DNA of 64,000 bases from the NCBI RefSeq assembly GCF_004369225.1, contig NZ_QFFZ01000008.1, positions 51,470-115,469 on the forward strand, read 5' to 3'. Both the position numbers and the translations under genes were made by a program. Shown piece after piece: positions 34,401 through 42,446 of the stretch. Origin of the DNA: Pelotomaculum propionicicum. Its GTDB lineage: Bacteria > Bacillota > Desulfotomaculia > Desulfotomaculales > Pelotomaculaceae. The notes under the pieces were generated by a model. The model did no database searches, was not told where the DNA came from, and worked only from the letters and a program-made list of their open reading frames with translations. Each line of letters opens with the position of its first letter. Positions within the stretch are counted from its first letter, which is position 1.

Positions 34401-34999
34401 GCTTTGACCTGTACAGCCGGCTGCTGGAAGAAGCCGTCCGGGAAGCCAGGGGCGAGCAGATTCCCCGGGCGGTGGAAACCACCATCGAACTTCCGGTGGA
34501 GGCTTTTATCCCGGACTCGTATATATCTGACACCAACCAGAAAGTGGAGATATATAAAAGGCTGGCAGGCCTGATCTCAGCAAGCGATGTGTCCGACCTG
34601 GAGGAAGAGCTGGTGGACCGTTTCGGCGATTTGCCCGGGCCGGTGCAGAATCTGCTGGCGGTGGCCAAGGTAAAAGTTCTGGCCGGAGGGCTTAAAGTTA
34701 AAACAATTACCCTTTTGCCAGGCCAGCTGCGTTTAATCTTTGGTTCGGGCCATCCTCTTACCGGGGAGGCGCTGGTGGCCGCCAGCAGGCATTACCATAA
34801 CAGGGTCAAGTTTATCAATGCCGGGGATGATTTTGAGATCAAGCTCCGTGTAGCGGGTGACACCCGCAGCGACAGTAAACAGCTGCTGTCGCAGCTGGAG
34901 GATTTTTTAGTTATGCTGGGCAGCGGCGATGACACTGAACCGGTAAGTTTTGCCGGCGGACCACCTGAGGTTGCCACAGGCAGGCAAATTAATTTATAA
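31415..34999 (+). CDS. mfd: Transcription-repair coupling factor
   Basis: Removes stalled RNA polymerase from DNA lesions and recruits UvrA. 1194 residues. Order: UvrB-like region (about 1-340), polymerase-interacting domain (about 490-555: GDHVVHVNHGIGRYLG), then a RecG-like helicase with Walker A GDVGYGKT at 653-660 and DEEQ at 754-757; the TRCF domain closes (about 1010-1140). ATG at 31415 follows CTGGAGGA. Unusually ordinary otherwise: no internal break despite lying after a repeat. mfd-prsA-spoVT order is conserved. Confidence 0.98.
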   Translation: MRGILKPLQAAAEFQSLRKGLEKNYKQQMIFGLAGSQRSYLFAGVAELTPQFPVLIVTPGEREASILAEEMAGLLPGEVIRLFPVWRVPPYQILAHSKEVEAQRLQVLESLLKRERSVIIAPAEALLRRLAPTEEFAGPVLQLAVGDRTDLEGLLLSLLKLGYERVELVEERGQFGLRGGILDIYPMTAHRPVRLEFFDEELDSIRRFNAATQRSEENIKDVTIYPARELVISESGLEKARLAVEKEYRAQLGKLEKLGEAGAVKQLYEKYPEIIEGFDGYFNGVEHFLPYFYSRYITLFDYLPPEAVVLVDEPARVKEVINAVQQERSITYTDLLEQGRLLPAQALGYAEWDNILKALSSRRVIYSSLLPRQPQFVSPANVVSFPGKTMPSFLGNIEMLASEIVQWRKDGSAVVILVSSHQRSQQLLSALKDSNIDAFYAGSPEGRVRGGNVLLTPVNLGSGFELPCCRLVVITETDIYGQRKKARKEWKRSDRLAPFVDIKMGDHVVHVNHGIGRYLGVVPLTIEGIQKEYLLLKYAGEDKLYVPVDQVGLIQKYLGGEGESPRLSRLGGADWARAKSKVKEAVKEMAGELLDLYAARETMKGYAFGKDTVWQREFEDAFPYEETPDQLRAIDEIKADMERPRPMDRLLCGDVGYGKTEVALRAAFKAVMDGKQVAMLAPTTILAQQHYNTFMERLEGYPFNVEVLSRFRTPREQRQVLQGLLRGNVDVVIGTHRLLQEDVCFKDLGLLIVDEEQRFGVAHKERLKIMRKDVDVLTLSATPIPRTLHMSLVGIRDTSILETPPEDRYPVQTYVLEEEPVLIREAVRREIGRGGQVFVVYNRVLDLDRVAAWIQGLVPEARVVMAHGQMREEELEQAMLDFMNREYDVLVCTTIIENGLDLPNVNTLIVKESGALGLAQLYQLRGRVGRSNRLAYAYFTFRKDKILGEAAEKRLTAIREFTELGSGFKIAMRDLEIRGAGNILGAEQHGHIAAVGFDLYSRLLEEAVREARGEQIPRAVETTIELPVEAFIPDSYISDTNQKVEIYKRLAGLISASDVSDLEEELVDRFGDLPGPVQNLLAVAKVKVLAGGLKVKTITLLPGQLRLIFGSGHPLTGEALVAASRHYHNRVKFINAGDDFEIKLRVAGDTRSDSKQLLSQLEDFLVMLGSGDDTEPVSFAGGPPEVATGRQINL

Positions 35000-35030
35000 T
35001 AGGCTTATGTTTAAAAAAGGGGATGAACCA

Positions 35031-35999
35031 GTGAAATATAAAATTATTGTACTACTTACGGCTTTGCTGGTGTTGACGGCCATAGCGGCCGCAGGCTGCG
35101 GCAAAGAAGTTGTGGCAACGGTGAACGGTGAAAAAATCACCAGGGAAGATTTAACCAAACAGGTTGACGAGTTGAAAAAAAGCTACGAGCAGCAGGGAAT
35201 CGATTTCAGCGGCGACAATGCTCAAAATATGCTGCAATCACTTGAAAAGGACACTCTTGACCAGATGATCGACACCAAGCTTTTGCTGCAGGAAGCCAAA
35301 AAGAAAGGCAAATTGACTAAAGACCAGGTGCAGGAAAGAGTCAAGCCGCTGAAAGAACAGTTTCCATCTGAAGAGGAATACCAAAAGTTTCTTACTCAGG
35401 TGAATCTCAAGGAAGAGGATGTCGCCTGCATCTTATTCTTACAGGAAGAAGTTACTAAAGACGTTGCCCCCGCCTCAGACGAAGAGCTCAAAAAGTTTTA
35501 TGATGACTACAAGGAACAGTTCAGCGAGCCGGAGCAGTATCAGGTCCGCCACATTTTGTTCTTTATTGATGACGGGACCAAGGGCTACCCGGCGCAGCAC
35601 ACAGACGAAGAGGCCAGGAAACTGGCTGAGGATGTTATCACCCAGTTGGATCAGGGCAAGGATTTCGCCGAACTGGCCAGCCAGAAGTCGGAAGATAGTA
35701 CTACCAAAAGCAACGGTGGTCTTTACACCTTTGCTAAAGGGGAAACAGTCCAGGAATTTTCTGACGCTGCAACTGCTCTTAATGAAGGAGAGTATACCAC
35801 TGAGCCGGTTAAAACCGATTACGGCTACCATGTAATCAAGCTGGAAAAGATTATTCCCGCTTCACAGAAACCCTTTGATGAAGTGAAACAGCAGATTGCC
35901 GACCATTTATCCGGTCAGGCCAAGCAGGACAAGTTTGACCAGTTTATCAAGGAAGCTAAAGAGAAGGCGACAATAGTAAACAACCTGAAGCAGCAGTAA
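35031..35999 (+). CDS. prsA: PrsA/SurA-type peptidyl-prolyl isomerase lipoprotein
   Basis: Extracellular folding lipoprotein of 322 residues. The signal peptide ends in the lipobox AAAGC with Cys 23 as the lipid-modified residue. A SurA-N-like helical region follows (VNGEKITREDLTKQVDELKK, about 28-150), then a parvulin-type PpiC domain (about 175-275: YQVRHILFFIDDGT, GKDFAELASQKSEDSTTKSNGG, of which the SxxGG end is typical). It aids folding of exported proteins. GTG at 35031 has GGGGATG upstream; ATG 35007 would add eight residues without a site. Gene order after mfd is common in this group. Confidence 0.92.
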   Translation: MKYKIIVLLTALLVLTAIAAAGCGKEVVATVNGEKITREDLTKQVDELKKSYEQQGIDFSGDNAQNMLQSLEKDTLDQMIDTKLLLQEAKKKGKLTKDQVQERVKPLKEQFPSEEEYQKFLTQVNLKEEDVACILFLQEEVTKDVAPASDEELKKFYDDYKEQFSEPEQYQVRHILFFIDDGTKGYPAQHTDEEARKLAEDVITQLDQGKDFAELASQKSEDSTTKSNGGLYTFAKGETVQEFSDAATALNEGEYTTEPVKTDYGYHVIKLEKIIPASQKPFDEVKQQIADHLSGQAKQDKFDQFIKEAKEKATIVNNLKQQ

Positions 36000-36043
36000 A
36001 AATGGGAAAAGATAAAAGTTTTTAAATGGTATTTGGAAAAAAA

Positions 36044-36074
36044 TGAATAACTGTTTCCCTCCGGATATATACTA
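36044..36074 (+). promoter_or_regulatory. Sigma-G-like promoter for spoVT
   Basis: TGAATA at 36044-36049 and TATACTA at 36068-36074 (consensus CATACTA) are 18 bases apart. B. subtilis spoVT is transcribed by sigma-G in the forespore. Confidence 0.6.
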
Positions 36075-36123
36075 TCATATAAAGATTTAGTGAAATCAGC
36101 CAAAAGGAGGGAAGGGTAGATTA

Positions 36124-36684
36124 ATGAAAGCTACGGGCATAGTCCGCCGCATTGATGATCTGGGAAGGGTAGTCATCCCCAAAGAAATAAGAAGAACCCT
36201 TAGAATCCGCGAAGGAGATCCCCTGGAGATTTTTGTGGACAGGGAAGGTGAAGTAATCCTAAAGAAGTATTCGCCCATCGGCGAATTAGGTGATTTCGCT
36301 AAAGAGTACGCCGATTCTTTATATGAAGCATTAGGTCATATTGCCTGCATTGCGGACCGGGACAACATTATAGCTGTTTCCGGCGCACCCAAAAAGGAAT
36401 TTTTAAATAAGCCCATCGGGAATGTTGTGGAAAAAGTTATGGAAGAGCGTAAAGCAGTAATTATCAATAACCCGGGGGAAGACCCGGCATGTAAGGAATG
36501 CATACTGATTGAGGATGGTGAATGCAAGTTCTCCTGCGAAGTAATCTCACCGATCATCGCCGAGGGTGACCCAATCGGCGCGGTTATACTGGCCTCCAAG
36601 GAGCCGGATATAAAGATGGGTGAGATGGAATTAAAGCTGGCAGAAACCGCAGCAGGTTTTCTGGCCAAACAAATGGAGCAATAA
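36124..36684 (+). CDS. spoVT: Stage V sporulation regulator SpoVT
   Basis: Forespore DNA-binding regulator that tunes sigma-G genes. 186 residues. N-terminal AbrB-type swapped-hairpin domain (about 1-50: MKATGIVRRIDDLGRVVIPK) and C-terminal GAF-like domain (about 60-180). ATG with AAAGGAGGG. The sigma-G-like promoter at 36044-36074 agrees with the known forespore control. Terminator follows directly. Confidence 0.98.
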   Translation: MKATGIVRRIDDLGRVVIPKEIRRTLRIREGDPLEIFVDREGEVILKKYSPIGELGDFAKEYADSLYEALGHIACIADRDNIIAVSGAPKKEFLNKPIGNVVEKVMEERKAVIINNPGEDPACKECILIEDGECKFSCEVISPIIAEGDPIGAVILASKEPDIKMGEMELKLAETAAGFLAKQMEQ

Positions 36685-36716
36685 TAGAGTGGCCTCTTGG
36701 GGCCACTTTTTACTTT
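36685..36716 (+). terminator. Terminator after spoVT
   Basis: AGTGGCC-TCTTGG-GGCCACT followed by TTTTAC. Confidence 0.85.
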
Positions 36717-36813
36717 TGAGTAAGATAAGTACCGTATTTATGCACAAATTTGTCAACATAAGAGGACATATTTCCAATATTGTGTTAACATGTAACAGAT
36801 CTCTTTTTTATTA

Positions 36814-36835
36814 AGGGACAAGCGCTTGTCCCCCG
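36814..36835. repeat. GGGACAAGC palindrome (GGGGACA type), copy 3
   Basis: GGGACAAGCGCTTGTCCC is a perfect 18-base palindrome 25 bases before the mazG start. Confidence 0.45.
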
Positions 36836-36859
36836 GTTAATGAAAGGAAATTTTTCTTC

Positions 36860-38500
36860 ATGTCCCCTAAAAATAAAATAACTATTGCCGGTCTGGGCGC
36901 CGGTTCTCCGGACAGTATTACCATGGGTGTCTGGAAAGCGCTGAAATCATCCTCCTGTATTATGCTGCGCACGGGAAAACATCCTGTGGTGGACTATCTC
37001 AGCCGGGAGGGAATATCCTTCTCAACTTTTGATTATATTTACGAAGAAGAGGCTTATTTTGAACAGGTATACGCCAGAATTGCCGCAGAAATAATCCGGC
37101 AAGCCCTGGCTGGCATTAATGTGCTTTACGCAGTGCCTGGCCATCCTCTGGTGGCGGAAGAGTCTGTGCGCCTGGTCATTGAGAAGGCGGAAAAGGATGG
37201 CTTGGAGGTTGAACTGCTCCCGGCGGCAAGCTTTCTGGACGATCTCTTTACAGTGCTCCGTCTTGATCCCGGCAGGGGGCTGCAGGTGATAGACGGCTTA
37301 AGGCTGGATCAAAAACCGCCGCTGCCCGCAATAGCCGCTGTAATTACCCAGGTATACAGCCGGATGGTTGCTGCCGACGTAAAATTAAGCCTGCTGGAGC
37401 TGTACCCGCCAGAACATCCGGTTACGGTAGTCAGAGGAGCGGGTATCCCGGGTTTGGAAAGGATCAAAAAAATACCTCTTTTTGAGCTGGACCGGCTGGA
37501 ATGGGTTGACCATCTCACGAGTGTATTTGTACCCGAAGTGAGCAGTGAGAAGTGGGAAATGGGACGTGAGAAGTGGGCTGTGGGATGTGAGGAAAACAAC
37601 GGAGAGAAGGATGGACAAGCTGCCGTGCCTGCTGGAGATGCCGAGTTGGGGGAAGGAGTTGAAGTTGTTCAGGTATATGAGGATGAAGATGGTGTTCCCG
37701 AAATGACAGGCGAAACGAGCCTTTATCCGCTTGACCCTCTGGTGAACATAATGGCCCGGCTGCGCGGCGAGGGCGGTTGTCCTTGGGACCGGGAACAGGA
37801 CCACCGCAGCTTAAGGCCTTATTTGCTTGAGGAAACATACGAAGTTTTAGAAGCCATCGGAGAGGAGGATACGTATAAAATATGTGAAGAATTGGGAGAC
37901 TTATTACTACAAATTGTATTTCACGCCCAAATAGCCAACGAGGAAAGCTGTTTCAACATGAATGACGTGGTTGAGGGGATTTCAGAGAAGATGATCCGGC
38001 GCCACCCTCATGTGTTCGGCTCAGTCGCTGTAAAGGACAGCAGGGAAGTAATTATCAACTGGGAAAAGATTAAGGCGAAGGAAAAGGCGGGAAATAATCC
38101 TGCAGGTCTGCTGTCCGGTGTTGCAAAGTCGCTTCCGTCATTAATGCGCGCGGCGAAGCTGCAGGAGAAGGCGGCCAGTGTCGGGTTTGACTGGCCCGAC
38201 TACAGGGGCGCCCTGGCCAAGGTCAGTGAGGAGATTGTCGAACTTGAGTCTGCCATATCAAGCGGCAAGCCGGTTGAGACAGAAAGAGAGCTGGGAGATC
38301 TGCTTTTTTCCGTGGTAAACCTGGCCAGGCTCCTGGGCATAGATCCAGAGACCGCACTGCTGGAAACATCAGGGAAATTTATAAGGCGATTCGCTTATAT
38401 TGAAAAAATGGCCGGGCTTGCGGGAAGGGATCTATCATCCTGCACACTTTCCGAGTTGGATAAATGGTGGGAAAACGCAAAAAAACAAGAAAAAATATAG
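36860..38500 (+). CDS. mazG: Tetrapyrrole-methylase-like / MazG NTP pyrophosphohydrolase fusion (YabN)
   Basis: YabN-type fusion of 546 residues. The N-terminal domain (about 1-225) looks like a tetrapyrrole (SAM) methylase: ITIAGLGAGSPDSITMG and VLYAVPGHPLVAEESV. The C-terminal MazG part (about 293-540) hydrolyses NTPs and has the metal-binding EExxE in LLEETYEVLEAI and ELGDLLLQIV, repeated in a second half. Between them, residues about 226-290 are low-complexity. Codons 37535-37600 there are a GTGAG-AAGTGGGA repeat like the intergenic ones, encoding SSEKWEMGREKWAVGCEE, so a repeat has been taken into the frame. ATG with GAAAGGAAA. Confidence 0.95.
   Translation: MSPKNKITIAGLGAGSPDSITMGVWKALKSSSCIMLRTGKHPVVDYLSREGISFSTFDYIYEEEAYFEQVYARIAAEIIRQALAGINVLYAVPGHPLVAEESVRLVIEKAEKDGLEVELLPAASFLDDLFTVLRLDPGRGLQVIDGLRLDQKPPLPAIAAVITQVYSRMVAADVKLSLLELYPPEHPVTVVRGAGIPGLERIKKIPLFELDRLEWVDHLTSVFVPEVSSEKWEMGREKWAVGCEENNGEKDGQAAVPAGDAELGEGVEVVQVYEDEDGVPEMTGETSLYPLDPLVNIMARLRGEGGCPWDREQDHRSLRPYLLEETYEVLEAIGEEDTYKICEELGDLLLQIVFHAQIANEESCFNMNDVVEGISEKMIRRHPHVFGSVAVKDSREVIINWEKIKAKEKAGNNPAGLLSGVAKSLPSLMRAAKLQEKAASVGFDWPDYRGALAKVSEEIVELESAISSGKPVETERELGDLLFSVVNLARLLGIDPETALLETSGKFIRRFAYIEKMAGLAGRDLSSCTLSELDKWWENAKKQEKI
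37535..37602 (+). repeat. GACGTGAG-type repeat inside the mazG frame
   Basis: AGTGAGAAGTGGGAAATGGG, ACGTGAGAAGTGGG and GTGGGATGTGAGG are the same units as the left arms of the intergenic copies at 18690, 30010 and 31185. It lies in the linker between the two MazG-fusion domains. Confidence 0.7.
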
Positions 38501-38584
38501 GAAACATTTTCTTGTAGGAAGGAACTGCAAGAATTTTCGCGAATAGTAGGGAATTAATATTTCTTTTCCTAAAGGAGGGTTCGT

Positions 38585-38860
38585 ATGAATAAGGCAGAAT
38601 TAATTTCAAGTGTTGCCGAAAAAACGGAACTGACCAAAAAAGATTCCGAGAAAGCTGTAAACGCAGTTTTGGAAACTATTGGTGCGGCTTTGGGCAATGG
38701 TGACAAAGTTCAGTTGGTCGGCTTCGGAACATTTGAAATCAGGGAGAGGGCAGCCCGCAAGGGGAGAAACCCGCAAACCGGCCAAGAGATCAGCATCGCT
38801 GCCGCCCGTGTTCCTGTTTTTAAAGCAGGGAAATCATTAAGGGAAGCGGTGGTTAAATAA
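38585..38860 (+). CDS. hup: HU-family DNA-binding protein
   Basis: Nucleoid protein HU, 91 residues. The family signature [21 protein letters not shown] (residues about 46-66; the arm with its Pro near the tip) and an N-terminal helix [19 protein letters not shown] are clear. ATG follows AAAGGAGG. It sits between mazG and rqcP, a common clostridial order. Confidence 0.97.
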   Translation: MNKAELISSVAEKTELTKKDSEKAVNAVLETIGAALGNGDKVQLVGFGTFEIRERAARKGRNPQTGQEISIAAARVPVFKAGKSLREAVVK

Positions 38861-38872
38861 TATCGAATAAAA

Positions 38873-38903
38873 CTGATCAGACTGCATAAGTCTGATTTTT
38901 TTC
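38873..38903 (+). terminator. Terminator after hup
   Basis: ATCAGACT pairs with AGTCTGAT across a short loop, followed by TTTTTTT. Confidence 0.85.
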
Positions 38904-38930
38904 CACGAACCAAAGGATGGTGGCGGCAAT

Positions 38931-39185
38931 TTGCGCCTGGATAAGTTTTTAAAAGTGGCAAGGGTGATCAAACGGCGCACCCTGGCTAAAGAAGTATGTG
39001 ACCGGGGACAGGTGGAAGTCAACGGCCGGGTGGCGAAAGCGGGGGCTGAAATAAAAACCGGTGACATTATCAACATAAATTTCGGCAACCGGAAGTTTAA
39101 GCTGCAGGTTATTGACATCAAGGAGGACGTCCCGGCCAAGTTAGCCGCTGAACTCTATCAGGTGATTGAGGACAAAACCACATAA
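38931..39185 (+). CDS. rqcP: S4-domain RNA-binding protein RqcP (YabO)
   Basis: An 84-residue S4-domain protein. RqcP binds the 50S subunit with RqcH in ribosome rescue and supports Ala-tailing. The S4 fold is plain: LRLDKFLKVARVIKRRTLAK, DRGQVEVNGRVAKAGAEI and IINI at the strand end. TTG start at 38931 after AAAGGATGG. In Bacillus it is directly followed by yabP and yabQ; here a SpoIID-like gene and an 8-kb signalling island lie between. Confidence 0.93.
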   Translation: MRLDKFLKVARVIKRRTLAKEVCDRGQVEVNGRVAKAGAEIKTGDIININFGNRKFKLQVIDIKEDVPAKLAAELYQVIEDKTT

Positions 39186-39189
39186 TTCC

Positions 39190-39233
39190 GGCCCCTCCTG
39201 CTCAAACTAAGAAGAAAAAGCAGGAGGGGTTTT
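39190..39233 (+). terminator. Terminator whose 3' arm is the ribosome site of the next gene
   Basis: CCCCTCCTGCT pairs perfectly with AGCAGGAGGGG, followed by TTTTT. The AGGAGGGG in the 3' arm is the Shine-Dalgarno for the GTG at 39235. Confidence 0.88.
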
Positions 39234-39234
39234 T

Positions 39235-40182
39235 GTGTTACGCCGACCACTGATAATTATTTTAATCTGTATCACAGCGCTTTTTGCCGCCGCGGGCTGC
39301 GCCAAAAAGCCGGCGCCCAAACCTTCGCCCCCGGCCCCTACCCAGGAGGAGCCGACAATTTCCCTTTATGACAACAAAACCGGCCAGAAGAAAAATATGA
39401 AAATAGAGGAATATGTCCAGGGTGTGGTGGCGGCGGAAATGGACACCAAGTGGCCGGTGAACGCCCTGGCCGCCCAGGCTATCCTCGCCCGCACTTTTAC
39501 CATGGAAAACATCAAGTCCGGCCGGGTCAAGCAGACGCACGGTACTGACGTTTCGACCAGCGTTGAGGAGTTTCAGGCCTATGAGCCGTCAAAAATAAAT
39601 GATAGTGTCCGGCAGGCAGTCGAAATGACCAGGGGGGAAGTGGTCACATACGGCGATAACTATATTCACGCCTGGTTTTCCGCCTGTGACGGCGGTATTT
39701 CTGCAACCGCCGAGGAGGGGCTGGCGTTCACCAAGGAGCCCACACCTTATATCAAAGGGGGCGTCCAGGACGGCTGCCTTGCTATAACCGAGCCCAAGAA
39801 CAAAGCCTGGGAGGCAAGGATACCTTTAGACCAGGCCAGAGCTGCGGTCCAGAGTAAAACGGGCAAGGATCCCGGCGCCATCACTTCAGTATCCATTGAG
39901 AAGAAGGGACCATCCGGCCGGGCCGAACAGATTAAGCTGGGCAGCGCCACTATAGGAGGGCCGGCTTTAAGACTGGCCCTGGGCAGTGAAAAAGTAAGGT
40001 CTATGCTGCTGTCTGACGCCCGTGTGGAGGGCGGCCAATTGGTCATGAGCGGCAAAGGCTTCGGACACGGGGTCGGCATGTGCCAGTGGGGCGCCCGGCT
40101 GATGGCGGAGCAGGGCAAATCACCGGAGGATATAGTCAATTTTTATTTCAAGGATATCAACATACAAAGACAGTGGAAATAG
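39235..40182 (+). CDS. SpoIID/LytB-domain lipoprotein
   Basis: A 315-residue exported lipoprotein with a SpoIID/LytB domain. SpoIID-type proteins are lytic transglycosylases that drive engulfment; LytB-type members modify amidases. Signal peptide with lipobox LFAAAGC, Cys 22. A Pro-rich spacer (about 25-40) leads to EEYVQGVVAAEMD, then ALAAQAILARTFTM, AWFSACDGGIS and finally FGHGVGMCQWGARLMAEQGK, the family signatures. GTG start is only two bases after the T run of the terminator and uses its AGGAGGGG. It is not the usual SpoIID gene context, so a paralogue is likely. Confidence 0.9.
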   Translation: MLRRPLIIILICITALFAAAGCAKKPAPKPSPPAPTQEEPTISLYDNKTGQKKNMKIEEYVQGVVAAEMDTKWPVNALAAQAILARTFTMENIKSGRVKQTHGTDVSTSVEEFQAYEPSKINDSVRQAVEMTRGEVVTYGDNYIHAWFSACDGGISATAEEGLAFTKEPTPYIKGGVQDGCLAITEPKNKAWEARIPLDQARAAVQSKTGKDPGAITSVSIEKKGPSGRAEQIKLGSATIGGPALRLALGSEKVRSMLLSDARVEGGQLVMSGKGFGHGVGMCQWGARLMAEQGKSPEDIVNFYFKDINIQRQWK

Positions 40183-40222
40183 GGCTTTCCCGGCTCAGTT
40201 AAGGTTTTTGCGGGAGAACATT

Positions 40223-40271
40223 GGGGACATGCCTCTCCTAAGAGATGGTCTTAAGGTAGAGGTGTGTCCCC
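40223..40271. repeat. GGGGACA...TGTCCCC repeat, copy 4
   Basis: GGGGACATGCCTCTCCTAAG facing GGTAGAGGTGTGTCCCC; very similar to the copy after prs. About 170 further bases up to the kinase start show no other clear element. Confidence 0.5.
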
Positions 40272-40442
40272 TTTTCTCTGTCTCCGCTGGTTTATTTTAA
40301 AAAGCAGCTAAATTTTCTGAACAAAAGATTATTTCATGAAAGGATTTTTTACCAGATAGTCGAAAAATACCGCGTTAAGGTAAAATTTATAATACAAAGT
40401 CGAACTAATGATCTGACTGGTTAAACAATGGAGTGGGGAAAC

Positions 40443-42431
40443 GTGTTGTACCAGCTTTTTTTTAAGCAGGGCCAGGATAGCATGTTTATTATCCGGGAAA
40501 GTGACGGAATTATTGTAAAAGTCAATGATGCCGCGGTAAAGGCCTATGGTTACACCCGGGAAGAAATGCTGGAAATGCGCGTAGAAGACCTGTTTGACCT
40601 TGAGACGTTCAAGGCAATCGAATCAATCAGGGGCGGGCTTTCAAATGAATCTAATGTTACAACCCGGCACTGCCGCAAAGACAGCAGCGCCTTTCCGGTG
40701 GAAGTCGGCTTAAAGAGTGCTGCGGCAGAGGAGGGGAAACTGCTGTTTGCCACAGTCCGTGATATGACAAAACACGGACCTGCCCCGGAGAAAACAAAAG
40801 CTATAACCGAACAAAAACTGGCTGAAGAAACTCTTGCCATAGCAGTCCAGCGGAAATGGTCGGAAGAAGACCTGCGGCATTCGGAAGAAAAACTGCGCAT
40901 AACCAACCAGCAGCTGCTCGATATCATTGATTTTCTGCCGGACGCTACTTTCGTTATCGACCGGGACGGCAGGGTAATAGCCTGGAACCATGCTATTGAG
41001 GAGATAACGGGGGTGCCAAAAAAAGGTATGCTGGGCAAGGGTGATTACGCTTATGCCGTTCCTTTTTACGGTAAGCCCAGGCCTATCTTAATCGATCTTG
41101 TTTTTACCGAAGAGAGGGAAATCAAACTACTGTACGATTATGTGAGGAAAGAAGGGGATACTTTTTTTGGTGAGACTTTTGTACCGTCAGCATATCTGGG
41201 AAAAGGGACTTTCTTGTGGGGCAAAGCCTCGCCGCTTTTTGACCATGACGGGAATATCGTCGGCGCCATCGAATCTATACGTGATATCAGCAGTCTCAAA
41301 CACCTGGAGGAATTAACACATTTAACTGGCAACGAGCTTAAGCAGGCACTGGAAAAACTGGACGAGCGCGAGCTGATGGACAGGATTATCAGGACCAGTC
41401 CGGCCGGCATCCTGGTGGTAAACAGTAAGATGGAAGTTGTTTTTGCCAACACCAGGGCGGAGCAGTTGCTTGGTTTAAATATTAAAAGTGAAAATCCCCG
41501 TGTCTATCAAAAACCACTCTGGTTTGTGACCGATGAAAAAGGCAATCCCATTTTAGATGAGGATTTTGTGTACATGCAGGTTATCATCAGCGGCAAGCAG
41601 GTTTTTGATGTGGAACAGGGCATTCAGTGGCCTGACGGGACCAGGAAACTGCTCTCAATAAATGGCGCTCCTCTTTTTGACAGGTCAGGCCGGGTTGAGG
41701 GAGCTGTTTTAAGTATTGAGGACAAAACCGGGCGCAAAGAGGCTGAAGAAAGGATCATAAACTACCAGTCCCAGCTCAGGTCTCTGGCCGCCAAACTCTC
41801 CCTGGCCGAAGAACGGGAAAGACGTCGTATTGCGGAAGGCATTCATGATCAGATCAGCCAATCCCTGGCTATCAGCAGGTTAAAAATCGGAGAGTTGAAA
41901 AGGGCTGCTTCAATTGACGCTGTTCTTGAAAATCTGGATGAGATTATTTTTCTTATTGAAGATGTTATTATGAAAACGAGATCGCTGACCTTCGAACTAA
42001 GCCCGCCCATACTTTATGAACTGGGTTTTGGAGCGGCGGTGGAGTGGCTCGCTGAGCAGTTATTGGAGAAAAACGGTTTACAGGTATTTTTAAAAAATGA
42101 ACTGGCATCCGCAGCACTGAAAGAAGAGGTAAGGGTTATTCTTTTTTCCTCAGTGCGGGAGCTTTTTTTCAATATTGTTAAACACGCCGGAGCGCATAAA
42201 GTTAATGTTTCAATTAAAAACTTGGGAATGAAAGTAAGAATAGTGGTTGAAGATGACGGAACTGGCTTTAATGCCCGTTTATTTGGCCCCATGCCGGGCA
42301 AGCCGGACGGGTACGGACTTTTTAGCGTCAAGGAGCGGCTGGAACATTTAGGCGGCCGTATGGAAATTATATCAGGAATAGGTCATGGAACCAGCATAGT
42401 TATTGAGGCTCCACTCAAAAATGATGATTAA
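40443..42431 (+). CDS. Three-PAS sensor histidine kinase, NarX/NreB type
   Basis: Soluble sensor kinase of 662 residues. PAS domains: about 5-110, 155-285 (LLDIIDFLPDATFVIDRDG) and 315-440. A HisKA_3 dimerisation domain carries the phospho-accepting H468 in EGIHDQISQSLA, then a HATPase_c domain with VRELFFNIVKHAGA (N box), VVEDDGTGF and GYGLFSVKERLEHLGG. No membrane helix, so it senses an internal signal; no heme- or flavin-binding residues could be assigned. The GTG at 40443 follows GAGTGGGG; ATG 40428 is the other option. The response regulator starts 15 bases later. Confidence 0.93.
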   Translation: MLYQLFFKQGQDSMFIIRESDGIIVKVNDAAVKAYGYTREEMLEMRVEDLFDLETFKAIESIRGGLSNESNVTTRHCRKDSSAFPVEVGLKSAAAEEGKLLFATVRDMTKHGPAPEKTKAITEQKLAEETLAIAVQRKWSEEDLRHSEEKLRITNQQLLDIIDFLPDATFVIDRDGRVIAWNHAIEEITGVPKKGMLGKGDYAYAVPFYGKPRPILIDLVFTEEREIKLLYDYVRKEGDTFFGETFVPSAYLGKGTFLWGKASPLFDHDGNIVGAIESIRDISSLKHLEELTHLTGNELKQALEKLDERELMDRIIRTSPAGILVVNSKMEVVFANTRAEQLLGLNIKSENPRVYQKPLWFVTDEKGNPILDEDFVYMQVIISGKQVFDVEQGIQWPDGTRKLLSINGAPLFDRSGRVEGAVLSIEDKTGRKEAEERIINYQSQLRSLAAKLSLAEERERRRIAEGIHDQISQSLAISRLKIGELKRAASIDAVLENLDEIIFLIEDVIMKTRSLTFELSPPILYELGFGAAVEWLAEQLLEKNGLQVFLKNELASAALKEEVRVILFSSVRELFFNIVKHAGAHKVNVSIKNLGMKVRIVVEDDGTGFNARLFGPMPGKPDGYGLFSVKERLEHLGGRMEIISGIGHGTSIVIEAPLKNDD

Positions 42432-42446
42432 AGGGGAGGTTGGATT

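Noticed and set aside
37535..37602. Intein in mazG
   Set aside because: Far too short and without the Cys/His-Asn splicing residues; it matches a dispersed repeat instead.
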